A DNA stretch of 64,000 nt, taken from NCBI RefSeq assembly GCF_018502485.1, contig NZ_CP075546.1, one strand, 5' to 3'. Each line of letters opens with the position of its first letter. The first letter of the stretch is position 1. Positions 42,380-50,958 of this stretch are shown here, piece after piece. This stretch comes from Methanospirillum purgamenti. GTDB taxonomy: Archaea; Halobacteriota; Methanomicrobia; Methanomicrobiales; Methanospirillaceae. The translations under genes were made by a program, and so were the position numbers. The notes beneath the pieces were generated by a model that was not told the DNA's origin, did no database searches, and saw nothing but the letters and a program-made list of their open reading frames with translations.

Positions 42380-42925
42380 TCATAATAAAGTAATCAGCAT
42401 CGCAACAACCCAGGGGATGATCAGGTTATCATCAACCGGACTTAGGAGCTCGACAAATCCTGCAACCAGCGAGATGAGAATGGCATAGACTGGTGGCGAG
42501 ATAAACAGGAGCAGGGCTGCTGTGATGATGACTCCTCCGAGAAATCCTTCCAAAGTTTTTTTCTTCCATATCCGGTGCTTTCCAAACCTGATGCCAAATA
42601 TGGTTGAAAATCCGTCCAGCACGGCAAGTACTGCAACAGATACCGCAGCAACCACCGGCGGGAAGAACATGAGGGTTACGAGGGCACTGAAGACAAAGAA
42701 GAACGCCCCTTTTCCTGGAAATTCTCCCTCCCGTTCCATATGATGGATAATCATGGAAATAAGGGGTATCTTGTATCCCTTCATACACAGGTCAATGAGG
42801 ATAAGACCGACGTACAAGGAAAATCCGATGATCATCGCTGCCTGGTATGTTGGAAAAATCAGGATAACACCGGCGACAAGGAGTCCGAATAACAGGTGGG
42901 AAGTCTTGCGCAGGTACTCATTCAT
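42380..42925 (-). CDS. Dolichol kinase / phytol kinase / CDP-diglyceride-type membrane protein
   Basis: A 181-residue membrane protein with about six helices. LRKTSHLLFGL at the N-terminus, LDGFSTIFGIRFGKHRIW near 110 and a C-terminal VELLSPVDDNLIIP are typical of the CTP-dependent polyprenol or phytol kinase family (Sec59/VTE5-like), related to CDP-diacylglycerol synthases. In an archaeon it could phosphorylate isoprenoid alcohols or diglycerides. It lies between the helicase and fdhB copy 2 with no clear operon partner. Confidence 0.75.
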   Translation of the reverse strand: MNEYLRKTSHLLFGLLVAGVILIFPTYQAAMIIGFSLYVGLILIDLCMKGYKIPLISMIIHHMEREGEFPGKGAFFFVFSALVTLMFFPPVVAAVSVAVLAVLDGFSTIFGIRFGKHRIWKKKTLEGFLGGVIITAALLLFISPPVYAILISLVAGFVELLSPVDDNLIIPWVVAMLITLL

Positions 42926-43014
42926 GAGTACACGATGTCAGATTACGTGATAAGGTGATCCTTTCCGGATGGTTTCCGGAAAGACAGGCTTCGGTGCGAA
43001 AAATGGAGGGATGA

Positions 43015-44259
43015 TTACTCATCCTTGAATATGTTGATGTAGATGGAATCGGTTCCGGTAGCATCGAGTCGGGCACGCTCAGCCCTCTCCTCAACAAACG
43101 CGTGGATTGGCGGGGTCATGTCAATACCTGGTGTGTGCTTGAACTGCTTCTCAATCTCAACCTGTTGTGAGTGCATGAAGAGTGCATTGCGGATGTCCAT
43201 GGAACAGAGTTCTTCACATTGACCACAGTTGATACAGGAGTCAGAAATGTGTGCAAATCTGATCAGGTGGAACATGAAACCTGGTGGGAGCTGACCTGGA
43301 GTGATGTACCATGGCTTCTTGGTTGAACATTCAACACAGTAGCAGATGGGACAATTCTCAACACAAGCATAACACTTGATACACTTTGAGGTCTCATCCA
43401 TCAGGAGTTTTAAGCGTTCCTTGCCCTTTCCAAGTGCAGTAAAGTCTTTTGCACGCCACTCGTCACCGAGCTTAAGCATGGCCTTCTCGACCTTACCACG
43501 GATTTCAATACCCTTTGGATCGGCTGCTGCAACTTCAACAGCACCTTTTGCCTGTGCATCGGAGAGGAGCTTTGCACCCTTCTCTGAACAGACTTCAACA
43601 AAGGTTGCCTTTCCTGCCTTGTCTCCGATGACTCCCCAGTTCCCACATGCAAGGTCTGCCTGGCGGGGGATTTTCATCTTACAACGGCGACAGTTGGACC
43701 GGCGTCCGAATCCTTCTTCTTCAAGTTCATCAATCTTGATGCCCTTGTGTCCGCCTTCGTATTCGATGATGAACTGACCCTTGTCGATCTCTTCCTTATG
43801 GACGGTATCAGGATTGACCCCGAACTTTTCAGAGATCATCTTCCGGGCACTGACCGGGCTTACCGATCCACCACAGTTGACACCAATCATGACAATATTG
43901 TCAAGATTTATCTGGTTTCTCTTTGCAAGCTCGTAAAAGGCCATGACGTCACAACCCTTGCAGGTTACGGCGATCTTCATGCCCTTTGCACCGTCGGCAT
44001 AGTTCTTTAAGATCTTTGGAAGCAGGAGCGTTCCACAGTGCAGGGATCCTGCAGTGGATGCAACTTCTGCAGGGTCGGTGATAAATGCCGGGACTGCATC
44101 ATAGATATCCTGGCCTTTTCTGACGGCAAGGACTGCATCTACAAATTTACTTTCTAGTGCATATTTCAGGAGTGCAGTGACTGCTCCACCACATTCTCCC
44201 TTATCAAGGATATCTTTGTCTTTTGCCCAGACATAGCTCATATCGCCTTTTGCTGCCAT
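43015..44259 (-). CDS. fdhB: F420-dependent formate dehydrogenase beta subunit, copy 2
   Basis: A 414-residue FrhB/FdhB-family subunit for F420 reduction with FAD and [4Fe-4S] clusters. It shares with copy 1 TAGSLHCGTLL, CKGCDVMAFYELA, CRRCKMKIPRQADLACGNWG and two ferredoxin motifs (CIKCYACVENCPIC, CINCGQCEELC). One core difference from copy 1: IPRQADLAC lacks one of the cysteines seen in IPRQCDIVC. The tail is longer and acidic. It starts 2 bases after fdhA, so translation is coupled. Confidence 0.95.
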   Translation of the reverse strand: MAAKGDMSYVWAKDKDILDKGECGGAVTALLKYALESKFVDAVLAVRKGQDIYDAVPAFITDPAEVASTAGSLHCGTLLLPKILKNYADGAKGMKIAVTCKGCDVMAFYELAKRNQINLDNIVMIGVNCGGSVSPVSARKMISEKFGVNPDTVHKEEIDKGQFIIEYEGGHKGIKIDELEEEGFGRRSNCRRCKMKIPRQADLACGNWGVIGDKAGKATFVEVCSEKGAKLLSDAQAKGAVEVAAADPKGIEIRGKVEKAMLKLGDEWRAKDFTALGKGKERLKLLMDETSKCIKCYACVENCPICYCVECSTKKPWYITPGQLPPGFMFHLIRFAHISDSCINCGQCEELCSMDIRNALFMHSQQVEIEKQFKHTPGIDMTPPIHAFVEERAERARLDATGTDSIYINIFKDE

Positions 44260-44261
44260 GT

Positions 44262-46328
44262 TCAGGCCTCCTGTATCTTCTCAACTTTTATAGCACATGC
44301 CTTTGACTCCGGAATCTTTGCTATGGGGTCAAGAGCATTGATAGTGAGCATATTTGCTGCACACTCGACAAAGTGGAACGGTATGAACATAACGCCCTTT
44401 TTGATGGTGTCAGTGATACGTGCCTTGATGGTGATCTCGCCACGGCGGCTGATTGCTTTTACCATCTCGTTGTTTTTAACTCCCAGAGCTTTTGCATCCT
44501 CAGGGTGCATCTCAATCCATCCGGTTGGTTCTTCACGCTCAAGACTCTCGGATCTCCGGGTCATGGTTCCGGTGTGCCAGTGCCAGATACAGCGTCCGGT
44601 GGTCAGAAGGATTGGATATTCAGCATCCGGACGTTCCTGCTGGTATTTGAATGGAATAGCAGTCATCAGACCCTTACCGTCTGGCATACCGAACTTCTCG
44701 ATATGGAGGATTGGGGTTCCCGGGTGTTCTTTTGTCGGGCATGGCCAGTGGAGGGCTTCAGGTCTGTTGAGTCTTACATAGTCCATTCCAGCGTAGGATG
44801 GGGTGAGTGCCGCCATCTCGGTAAAGATCTCTTCAGCAGATTTCCAGGCAAATTGTTCTCCATATCCCATTGCCTTTGCAATTTCAGAGATGATCACCCA
44901 GTCAAGTTTTGCCTCTCCTGGTGGATCCTGGGCTTTTCTCCACATCTGAACACGGCGTTCGGTTGAGGTCTGGGTTCCATCCTTTTCTGCATAACAGCAG
45001 GAAGGCAGGACAACATCTGCAAGGACACCGGTTTCATTCATAAAGATATCCTGAACGACGAGGAACTCAAGTGATTTTAATGCATGCTCGACGTGGGTCA
45101 GGTCAGGGTCAGAGATCATCGGGTTTTCACCCATGATGTACATGCATTTGAGTTCACCTGGCTTGTCAGTCAGCACGTCCATCATGACCGTGACTTCGTA
45201 CCCGTTCTTCCCTTCTGCAATGCCATCAGGGAACTTCCAGGCATCAGCGAACTTTTTGTGGGCAGCTTCATCAATGACTTTCTGGTATCCGGTAAAAACA
45301 ACCGGTAAAGCTCCCATGTCACAGGCACCCTGCACATTGTTCTGTCCACGAAGGGCGTTGACACCGGTTCCTGGCCGTCCGAGGTTTCCGGTCAGCATCT
45401 GGATATTACCAACCGATTTGACATTGTCAACTCCGGTGGTGTGCTGGGTGATACCCATCGAATAGAGGATTGTACTGGCTCCTGATTTTGAAAACCATTC
45501 GGCAGCGGTCTTGATATCATCGACCGGGACACCAGTGACAGATGAGACATTCTCAAGACTATAGTCATCTTTCATAACCTCTTTCTTGAGTTCATCAAAG
45601 CCGTTACAGCGCTTTTCAATGAACTCTTTGTTCTCCCAGCCGTTTTTGATGATCTCCTGCATCATACCATTGAGGAGACAGACATCAGTTCCGGAGTAGA
45701 ACTGTAAGAAGAGATCGGCCTGCTTTCCGGTTGGGGTCTTTCGGGGGTCAACATAGACGACTTTGGCACCATTCGATTTTGCCTTCATAATCTGACGGCC
45801 GATGAGCGGATGGTTTTCAAAGGTGTTTGATCCGATGACAAAGACGCATTTTGACTCTGCAATATCCGGAATGGAGTTGGTCATTGCCCCGGAACCAAAT
45901 ATGTTTGCAAGACCTGCAACGGTTGATGCATGGCAGAGACGGGCACAGTGATCAATATGCCGTGTCTTTAAAACGCCACGGGCGAATTTCATCATGGCGT
46001 AATTTTCTTCGTTGGAGACACGGGCTGAAGAAAGAACAGCGCATTCATCTGGCTTGTAGGATTTGAACTTATCAGCGATGAGTTTTATTGCCTCTTCCCA
46101 GGAAGCTTCGACGAATTTACCATCTTTCTTTATCAGTGGTTTTGTCAGACGGTCAGGGCTGTTAATGAATTCATGGGCATAGGTCCCCTTTGGGCATACC
46201 TTTCCTTCATTCACTGGAGAGCGGTGATAGGGAGCAGTCCCTACAACCTTACCGTCCTTTACCACGAGGTTAAATGAACACCCGGTACCGCAGTACGGGC
46301 ATGTAGTCTGGACATACTTGAGATCCAT
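44262..46328 (-). CDS. fdhA: F420-dependent formate dehydrogenase alpha subunit, copy 2
   Basis: A 688-residue Mo/W-pterin formate dehydrogenase. TCPYCGTGC and VCPKGTYA form the [4Fe-4S] site; note that copy 1 has an extra cysteine in the second segment. Cys132 in HCARLCHAST is the metal ligand. Later segments GALPVVFTGYQKV and CYAEKDGTQTSTERR are typical. The codon use is more biased toward the preferred codons of the fwd and hdr genes than that of copy 1, suggesting higher expression; this is an impression, not a calculation. It sits upstream of its fdhB and close to fdhC. Confidence 0.96.
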   Translation of the reverse strand: MDLKYVQTTCPYCGTGCSFNLVVKDGKVVGTAPYHRSPVNEGKVCPKGTYAHEFINSPDRLTKPLIKKDGKFVEASWEEAIKLIADKFKSYKPDECAVLSSARVSNEENYAMMKFARGVLKTRHIDHCARLCHASTVAGLANIFGSGAMTNSIPDIAESKCVFVIGSNTFENHPLIGRQIMKAKSNGAKVVYVDPRKTPTGKQADLFLQFYSGTDVCLLNGMMQEIIKNGWENKEFIEKRCNGFDELKKEVMKDDYSLENVSSVTGVPVDDIKTAAEWFSKSGASTILYSMGITQHTTGVDNVKSVGNIQMLTGNLGRPGTGVNALRGQNNVQGACDMGALPVVFTGYQKVIDEAAHKKFADAWKFPDGIAEGKNGYEVTVMMDVLTDKPGELKCMYIMGENPMISDPDLTHVEHALKSLEFLVVQDIFMNETGVLADVVLPSCCYAEKDGTQTSTERRVQMWRKAQDPPGEAKLDWVIISEIAKAMGYGEQFAWKSAEEIFTEMAALTPSYAGMDYVRLNRPEALHWPCPTKEHPGTPILHIEKFGMPDGKGLMTAIPFKYQQERPDAEYPILLTTGRCIWHWHTGTMTRRSESLEREEPTGWIEMHPEDAKALGVKNNEMVKAISRRGEITIKARITDTIKKGVMFIPFHFVECAANMLTINALDPIAKIPESKACAIKVEKIQEA

Positions 46329-46551
46329 TACGATTCCTCGGTAACAAAAGGTTCTGGATAAGGACTGATAAGTCTTATGAAAAAAATCTCAAAGATGGTG
46401 ATTTGTGGTGGACTGATTATGTACAATGATCGAGTATCTTCAGAACCGATTCTTAAATGTACATTACTTCTGGTTAATTACGTGCGCATGCTAATATGTC
46501 GAAAAAAAGAAACAGAAAATGAAAGAATCAGGGCGCATCTGAATTGTTCAC

Positions 46552-47094
46552 TTATCTCTTTTTGCTCTTGGAAGCTGAAGATGGTGAACTCTTGACGCTG
46601 GATCTGGTAACCCTGATGTCTACACCATTGACGATCGGATCACCATAAAAGATGTATCTCTTGATGACCTGTCCGTACACCTCAACTACGTCTCCTTTGT
46701 TGATATCATTCTGAGGATTTGTAAACATCTTCACTGTAGTAACACCGGTCCGGTCACCAATAATAAAATGCGGCCGGTTTAAGGATCTAAATCTGACCTC
46801 TTCAACAAGTCCCTCGATTTTGATAGGTTTTGATATCATGGATTCATTGATCTCGCGTATCTTCACGTCTTTCGCTGTTGTTTCATATACCGGGATAAGG
46901 TCAGAATACTGGCTTTGTGAGATATAGGTCAGACCCATGGGGATAAGAAGAAGACAAATCAGCGTTGGGATACCCCAGATAAGCATACTGGTGTCTCCAG
47001 TTGAAAATACATAGATACAAATCAGGATCAGAAAAAACACAAAGACAAGGATGTGCAGGATTGACGGTCGTATCTTTCTTGGAAGAAACTGCAT
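46552..47094 (-). CDS. Membrane protein with OB-fold nucleic-acid-binding-like domain
   Basis: A 180-residue protein. Two hydrophobic helices at about 12-30 and 37-57 are followed by a soluble part (about 85-165) with the strand pattern of an OB fold: KPIKIEGLVEEVRFR, HFIIGDRTGVTTVKMF, DINKGDVVEVYGQV. A serine/lysine-rich basic tail ends the protein (SSVKSSPSSASKSKKR). It lies between fdhC (20 bases upstream) and fdhA copy 2 on the same strand. Small membrane OB-fold proteins are seen in many archaea without known function; a link to formate transport is only positional. Confidence 0.65.
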   Translation of the reverse strand: MQFLPRKIRPSILHILVFVFFLILICIYVFSTGDTSMLIWGIPTLICLLLIPMGLTYISQSQYSDLIPVYETTAKDVKIREINESMISKPIKIEGLVEEVRFRSLNRPHFIIGDRTGVTTVKMFTNPQNDINKGDVVEVYGQVIKRYIFYGDPIVNGVDIRVTRSSVKSSPSSASKSKKR

Positions 47095-47114
47095 AAAAAA
47101 AGAAGGGTGTTTAA

Positions 47115-47987
47115 TTACTCAAGTGCTTCGATCTCTTTCTTGAAGGCAATCCAGTAGATGATACCTACAAAGAGCAGACCACCGACGATGTTTCCAATGG
47201 TGACAACGATGATGTTGTTTGTCCACATCGTAACCCAATTCAATGTCGCAAGTTTTTCTGCAGTAATAGTTGCGACTTGTTCTGCGTTCAGGTATCCTGC
47301 CGTCATGATACCGGCGGGTATGAAGTACATGTTGGCAACACAGTGTTCGAATCCGGTTGAAACGAAAGCCATGATCGGGAACCAGATACCGAAGAATTTA
47401 CCAATTGCATCATCTGCACAGATACCAAGCAGGATAGCGAGGTTAACGAGCCAGTTACATCCAATACCCTTCAGGAAAGCAGCCCACAGACCTGCCATTC
47501 CAACATAACTGACTTTTGCAATACCGATATTTACTGCCCGTAATCCAAAGGCATTCACGGTTGCAAGACCTGCAGCGTTCCATGAGACAAACGGTCCGTT
47601 TGCCATTATATATGCATAAAAGATTGAACCGATAAGATTTCCGATATAAACCCATATCCAGAGGTTCAGGACTTTTCCCCAGCTGACCTTGTGAACAAAT
47701 GCTGCAAGTGGTGCAAGCATTGCGTCACCGGTAAAGAGCTCTGCACCGGTAAGGACGGTGATAATAAGCCCAACAGGGAACACTGCTCCCAGAATAAGCT
47801 GACCAAAACCAGCTCCCAGGTTATCAGCGACTGCAGTAGAACAGACGCAGGCGAGGGCACCTCCCATTGCGATGTATGCTCCGGACATGAATCCACGGAT
47901 GATCATGTTCCACCATTCTAGGCCTGCTTTATACTTTCCAGCGCCCGCTCCCTTGGCGATTATTTGTACGGGTGGATGAAATACCAT
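47115..47987 (-). CDS. fdhC: Formate transporter, FNT family
   Basis: A 290-residue membrane channel of the formate/nitrite transporter family with six helices. Typical segments are GFMSGAYIAMGGALA near residue 32, GAELFTGDAM near 82, GNLIGSIFYAYI near 118 and HCVANMYFIPAGI near 210. It would import formate for FdhAB. A strong hairpin lies in its 5' region (48013-48047), 25 bases before the ATG. The neighbours fdhA and fdhB copy 2 on the same strand support a formate-uptake module. Confidence 0.93.
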   Translation of the reverse strand: MVFHPPVQIIAKGAGAGKYKAGLEWWNMIIRGFMSGAYIAMGGALACVCSTAVADNLGAGFGQLILGAVFPVGLIITVLTGAELFTGDAMLAPLAAFVHKVSWGKVLNLWIWVYIGNLIGSIFYAYIMANGPFVSWNAAGLATVNAFGLRAVNIGIAKVSYVGMAGLWAAFLKGIGCNWLVNLAILLGICADDAIGKFFGIWFPIMAFVSTGFEHCVANMYFIPAGIMTAGYLNAEQVATITAEKLATLNWVTMWTNNIIVVTIGNIVGGLLFVGIIYWIAFKKEIEALE

Positions 47988-48012
47988 AGTTAGTTACACC
48001 TTCACAGAGTCT

Positions 48013-48047
48013 GCCTGATTCAAGGCCACACAACACGCCTTGCAGGC
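48013..48047 (-). promoter_or_regulatory. Two-tier hairpin in the fdhC leader
   Basis: GCCTG (48013-48017) pairs with CAGGC (48043-48047), and inside it AAGGC (48022-48026) pairs with GCCTT (48037-48041). There is a 4/1 internal loop and a 10-base apical loop. It lies 25 bases before the fdhC start codon on the minus strand. No T run follows, so it looks like a leader element rather than a terminator. Confidence 0.45.
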
Positions 48048-48251
48048 TTAAACATTAAGTATTTTGTGATAGTATTAAACACTTTTGAAAATAATCCCGG
48101 CTTGAAATGCCTTATTATCCAAAAAAGACTCGAGGATATGAGATTTTATTTTTGTTATACGAAAAGTGACCCCCTCATCGGTGATTGCCGAATGAGAACC
48201 CGGATCATGATCCGGACATTTCATCATCCATTCCGTCTCAGGATAAGGATA

Positions 48252-48626
48252 ATGAATATTGACGATATTTTCCCTATCCGAAACCTTACGGTCCTCCAAA
48301 AGGTTCTATGCGTCCTATCACTTGTTCTTCCCTGGGCAGGAATTGGTTTCTCCTATATTCTTCATTCTATGGCTATAATGGAAAATGAAGGGAGTTTTAT
48401 CTGGGGATGTGTTCTTGGTTCATTTGTGTTAGCTGGTCTTGCGCTTCTGTTTGAAAAAAAGGACATCGTCTCTATTATGACCCCGATATATGCCTTAATC
48501 ATATTTTTCAGCATGGAAATTCCCTGGACTATCTTACTCCAGGTTCTGTATTCATGTACGCTCACGATTCTACTCTGGCGACTGCTGACCAGGTATGGAC
48601 CATCGAATACAATGCAACATCCTTAA
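48252..48626 (+). CDS. Hypothetical four-helix membrane protein
   Basis: A 124-residue protein with about four hydrophobic helices (VLCVLSLVLPWAGIGFSYIL; FIWGCVLGSFVLAGLALLF; two more near 75-110). AGGATAAGGATA precedes the ATG at 48252, so it is preferred to the longer frame from 48066, whose first 62 codons give an unlikely basic sequence. I do not recognise the family. It is divergent from fdhC and followed by the zinc-ribbon gene. Confidence 0.6.
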   Translation: MNIDDIFPIRNLTVLQKVLCVLSLVLPWAGIGFSYILHSMAIMENEGSFIWGCVLGSFVLAGLALLFEKKDIVSIMTPIYALIIFFSMEIPWTILLQVLYSCTLTILLWRLLTRYGPSNTMQHP

Positions 48627-48658
48627 ACACCGGTCAGGTTGATTGTACTATCCTGTAG

Positions 48659-49204
48659 ATGCGTCGCCAACCGTTTATCTCCCCGATTATTGCTGACCTC
48701 GTCTATCAGGCGGTAACCGGAGTCTCAGGTGTCCAGTTTACTGACCCCCTTCCCTGTCCGAATTGTATGGGAATGGTGGTCAGTCATGACATGAAACAGC
48801 GGCGTTTTTCAACGGTCTATTCCCCAGAAGGGGAAAAACATATTTACGTCTATGTCAAGCGCTTTCATTGTCGGGAATGCGGGCTGCTCTGTTATGCAAA
48901 AGCGCCATTTTATGATAAGAGCCGGTTCGGATCACCAATTGTTGATCTCTGCCTGTCTCTTTCCGAGGATCATACGTTTTCTTATGCGGCTGTTCTCATG
49001 AACAGGATGGGTATTGCCATAAACCGGGGGACGGTCAGGAAAACAGTTCAATCACATACCCATGAGGTACAATCGACCGACTTGTTTGGTTTGAAATTAC
49101 CCGACTCAGTGCTGGCCTTGTCAACCCTTGTTACCACAGCAGATCCATCGCAGCCACTCCGAGGAATTGATGTCCTGGAGGCCTGTAGAATGTGTCCTGA
49201 ATGA
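48659..49204 (+). CDS. Zinc-ribbon protein, paralogue of the gene beside fdhAB copy 1
   Basis: A 181-residue protein with CPNC near residue 33 and CREC near residue 73, followed by the shared AKAPFYDKSRFGSPIVDLCL block. An HTH-like segment lies at about 120-135 (MNRMGIAINRGTVRKTV). The same plan occurs at 29108-29674. There is no DDE or other catalytic domain. It stands 80 bases upstream of ftr on the same strand. Both copies neighbour genes of formate or C1 metabolism, which suggests, but does not show, a regulatory role. Confidence 0.65.
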   Translation: MRRQPFISPIIADLVYQAVTGVSGVQFTDPLPCPNCMGMVVSHDMKQRRFSTVYSPEGEKHIYVYVKRFHCRECGLLCYAKAPFYDKSRFGSPIVDLCLSLSEDHTFSYAAVLMNRMGIAINRGTVRKTVQSHTHEVQSTDLFGLKLPDSVLALSTLVTTADPSQPLRGIDVLEACRMCPE

Positions 49205-49206
49205 AA

Positions 49207-49284
49207 GGTGAATTGCTTTCAGGTATCAGATCGAATTCACAACCATTATTGGTCTGACTGATGACCTCTTTCTGAGGAACCGTA
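49207..49284 (+). promoter_or_regulatory. ftr leader with Shine-Dalgarno hairpin
   Basis: GTGAATT (49208-49214) pairs with AATTCAC (49234-49240). Directly before the gene CCTC (49265-49268) pairs with GAGG (49274-49277) across a 5-base loop. GAGG is the likely ribosome binding site, 7 bases before the ATG, so the small hairpin would hide it. Whether it is regulated is unknown. Confidence 0.4.
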
Positions 49285-50172
49285 ATGGAACTGAACGGTG
49301 TACCAATTGATAACACATTTGCTGAAGGATTTCCAATATGGGTATCACGGGTCATTATCACCGGTGTAACCCGCGAATGGGCAATGACTGCGGCCACAGA
49401 GGCAACAGGATTTGCAACATCTGCTATCGGTTGTCCATGTGAAGCAGGAATAGAAGGCTTTGTGAGTGCTGATGAGACCCCAGACGGACGTCCGGGTGTG
49501 TCAATTCTTATCTGTGCATCAAAAAAGAAGGTTCCAGAACAGGTTATGGAACGTATCGCTGAGTGTGTTCTTACCGCAGCTACTACCTCAGTCTTTAATG
49601 GAATGCCGGATGCAGAAGAGAAGTTTGATATCAAGATTCACTTCTTCGGAGACAAATTTGAGTCCAAGGTTGAAGTAGGCGGACGCCAGTGCTGGAAGAT
49701 CCCGATCATGGAAGGAGACTATATCGGAGAAGAGGTCTTTGGGATGGTCAAGGGTGTCGCAGGTGGCAACTTCTTTGTCATGGCAGACAACCAGATGACC
49801 GCTCTCATGGGAGCAAAGGCCGCTGCAGATGCAATTTTAGACGTAAAAGGCACCATCACCAGCTTTGCAGGTGGCATTGTTGCTTCCGGTTCCAAGGTCG
49901 GAGCAAAGAACTACAAGTTCCCGATTCCGGCAACAACCAATGAGCAGTACTGCCCAACCATCCGCGAAAAAGTTCCGGATACAAAAGTCCCCGAGGGAGT
50001 AAAATCCATCTATGAACTTGTCATCAATGGTGTTGACGAGGCAGCAGTCAAGAAGGCAATGGCAGCAGGTATCAAGGCTGCAGTCAAAGTTCCAGGTGTT
50101 TCATTCATCAGTGCTGGTAACTATGAAGGAAAACTTGGACCATTCCAGTTTAAACTGGCTGAACTTTTCTAA
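49285..50172 (+). CDS. ftr: Formylmethanofuran:tetrahydromethanopterin formyltransferase
   Basis: Ftr moves the formyl group from formylmethanofuran to tetrahydromethanopterin, the second step of CO2 reduction. The 295-residue length is standard. Family segments are MELNGVPIDNTFAEGF at the N-terminus, GVTREWAMTAATEATGFATS near 30, AIGCPCEAGIEGF near 52, GGRQCWKIPIMEGDY near 135 and ALMGAKAAADAI. It is a soluble cytosolic enzyme. It is a single gene with its own leader; TTTTTT after the stop may end the transcript. Confidence 0.96.
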   Translation: MELNGVPIDNTFAEGFPIWVSRVIITGVTREWAMTAATEATGFATSAIGCPCEAGIEGFVSADETPDGRPGVSILICASKKKVPEQVMERIAECVLTAATTSVFNGMPDAEEKFDIKIHFFGDKFESKVEVGGRQCWKIPIMEGDYIGEEVFGMVKGVAGGNFFVMADNQMTALMGAKAAADAILDVKGTITSFAGGIVASGSKVGAKNYKFPIPATTNEQYCPTIREKVPDTKVPEGVKSIYELVINGVDEAAVKKAMAAGIKAAVKVPGVSFISAGNYEGKLGPFQFKLAELF

Positions 50173-50477
50173 ACAATACCTTTTTTATCGCGCTTCCATC
50201 AACCTGATCAAAAACCGATATGCAAGGTATATGCAAAAAAACAGTTTTGATCGAACTTCTCAAATTAATTTGAAATTCTCTGGTTTTTAGTAATTATCAG
50301 ATTTTCTGGGTTCGGGGTAGTCAAACATAGTCGCTTCTTTTTTCTCCGGGAATGTATGTGGAAACAGAAGATGGCAATGATCCTGCGTAATATGAAAAAA
50401 ACAATTTGGAAATCTTTAATAGAAATTCCATCAATTATCAACATGTTACAACGGTAAGCTTGTGATGTGTGGTTACC
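50173..50477. other. Intergenic region between ftr and double rubredoxin
   Basis: AT-rich stretch without a gene. It contains a perfect 12-base palindrome CAAATTAATTTG at 50261-50272 and a TATA-like CTTTAATA near 50413-50420, flanked by GGAAAT and ATTCC. The latter is the probable promoter of the rubredoxin gene. Confidence 0.45.
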
Positions 50478-50837
50478 ATGAGAAAACAGATGAAACCCTA
50501 TAAATGCGAAATTTGTGGATATATCTATGATCCGGTGAGAGGCGAGCCAAAGAATGGAATCCCACCGGGTACAGCATTCGAAGACCTTCCAGATACCTAT
50601 GTTTGTCCGGTTTGTGGAAAGGCTAATATTACGAAGAGAGAGTTCGTCCCCATGGAAGCACCATCCGGTCGGTACCGTTGTGTTGCATGTGGATACCTGT
50701 ATGATCCCAAGAGAGGCGAGCCAAAGAATGGGATACCACCAGGAACCTCCTTTGAAGATCTCCCCGATACCTATATCTGTCCGATATGCGGGGTTTATGC
50801 AAAAATTGGTAAGAGTGAATTTATAGCTACTGAATAA
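50478..50837 (+). CDS. Tandem two-domain rubredoxin
   Basis: A 119-residue protein made of two rubredoxin domains. Domain 1 has CEIC and CPVC, domain 2 has CVAC and CPIC, so two Fe(Cys)4 sites are expected. The core GEPKNGIPPGT(A/S)FEDLPDTY is nearly identical in both halves, and a 20-plus base stretch of DNA is also identical, indicating a recent internal duplication or gene conversion. The start is ATG 50478; an in-frame GTG at 50469 is possible. It probably serves the rubrerythrin-like protein encoded next, in peroxide or oxygen detoxification. Confidence 0.87.
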   Translation: MRKQMKPYKCEICGYIYDPVRGEPKNGIPPGTAFEDLPDTYVCPVCGKANITKREFVPMEAPSGRYRCVACGYLYDPKRGEPKNGIPPGTSFEDLPDTYICPICGVYAKIGKSEFIATE

Positions 50838-50843
50838 TCTCTC

Positions 50844-50851
50844 TTTTTTTT
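50844..50851 (+). terminator. T8 terminator after the double rubredoxin
   Basis: An uninterrupted run of eight T follows the rubredoxin stop within 10 bases, with more T-rich DNA behind it. Confidence 0.5.
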
Positions 50852-50958
50852 CTGATTTTTTATGGTTTTTCCTGGTTATACGGCTTTTCAGTTTTGTGAT
50901 CAATATCTTTTTTACCATACCCGCTGGTAATTATTATTTGCCCTCAGGAGGGTGGCTT

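Noticed and set aside
1964..46328. Selenocysteine in FwdB or FdhA
   Set aside because: All three FwdB (Cys122) and both FdhA (Cys131/132) have cysteine codons at the metal-ligand position and no in-frame UGA interrupts them.
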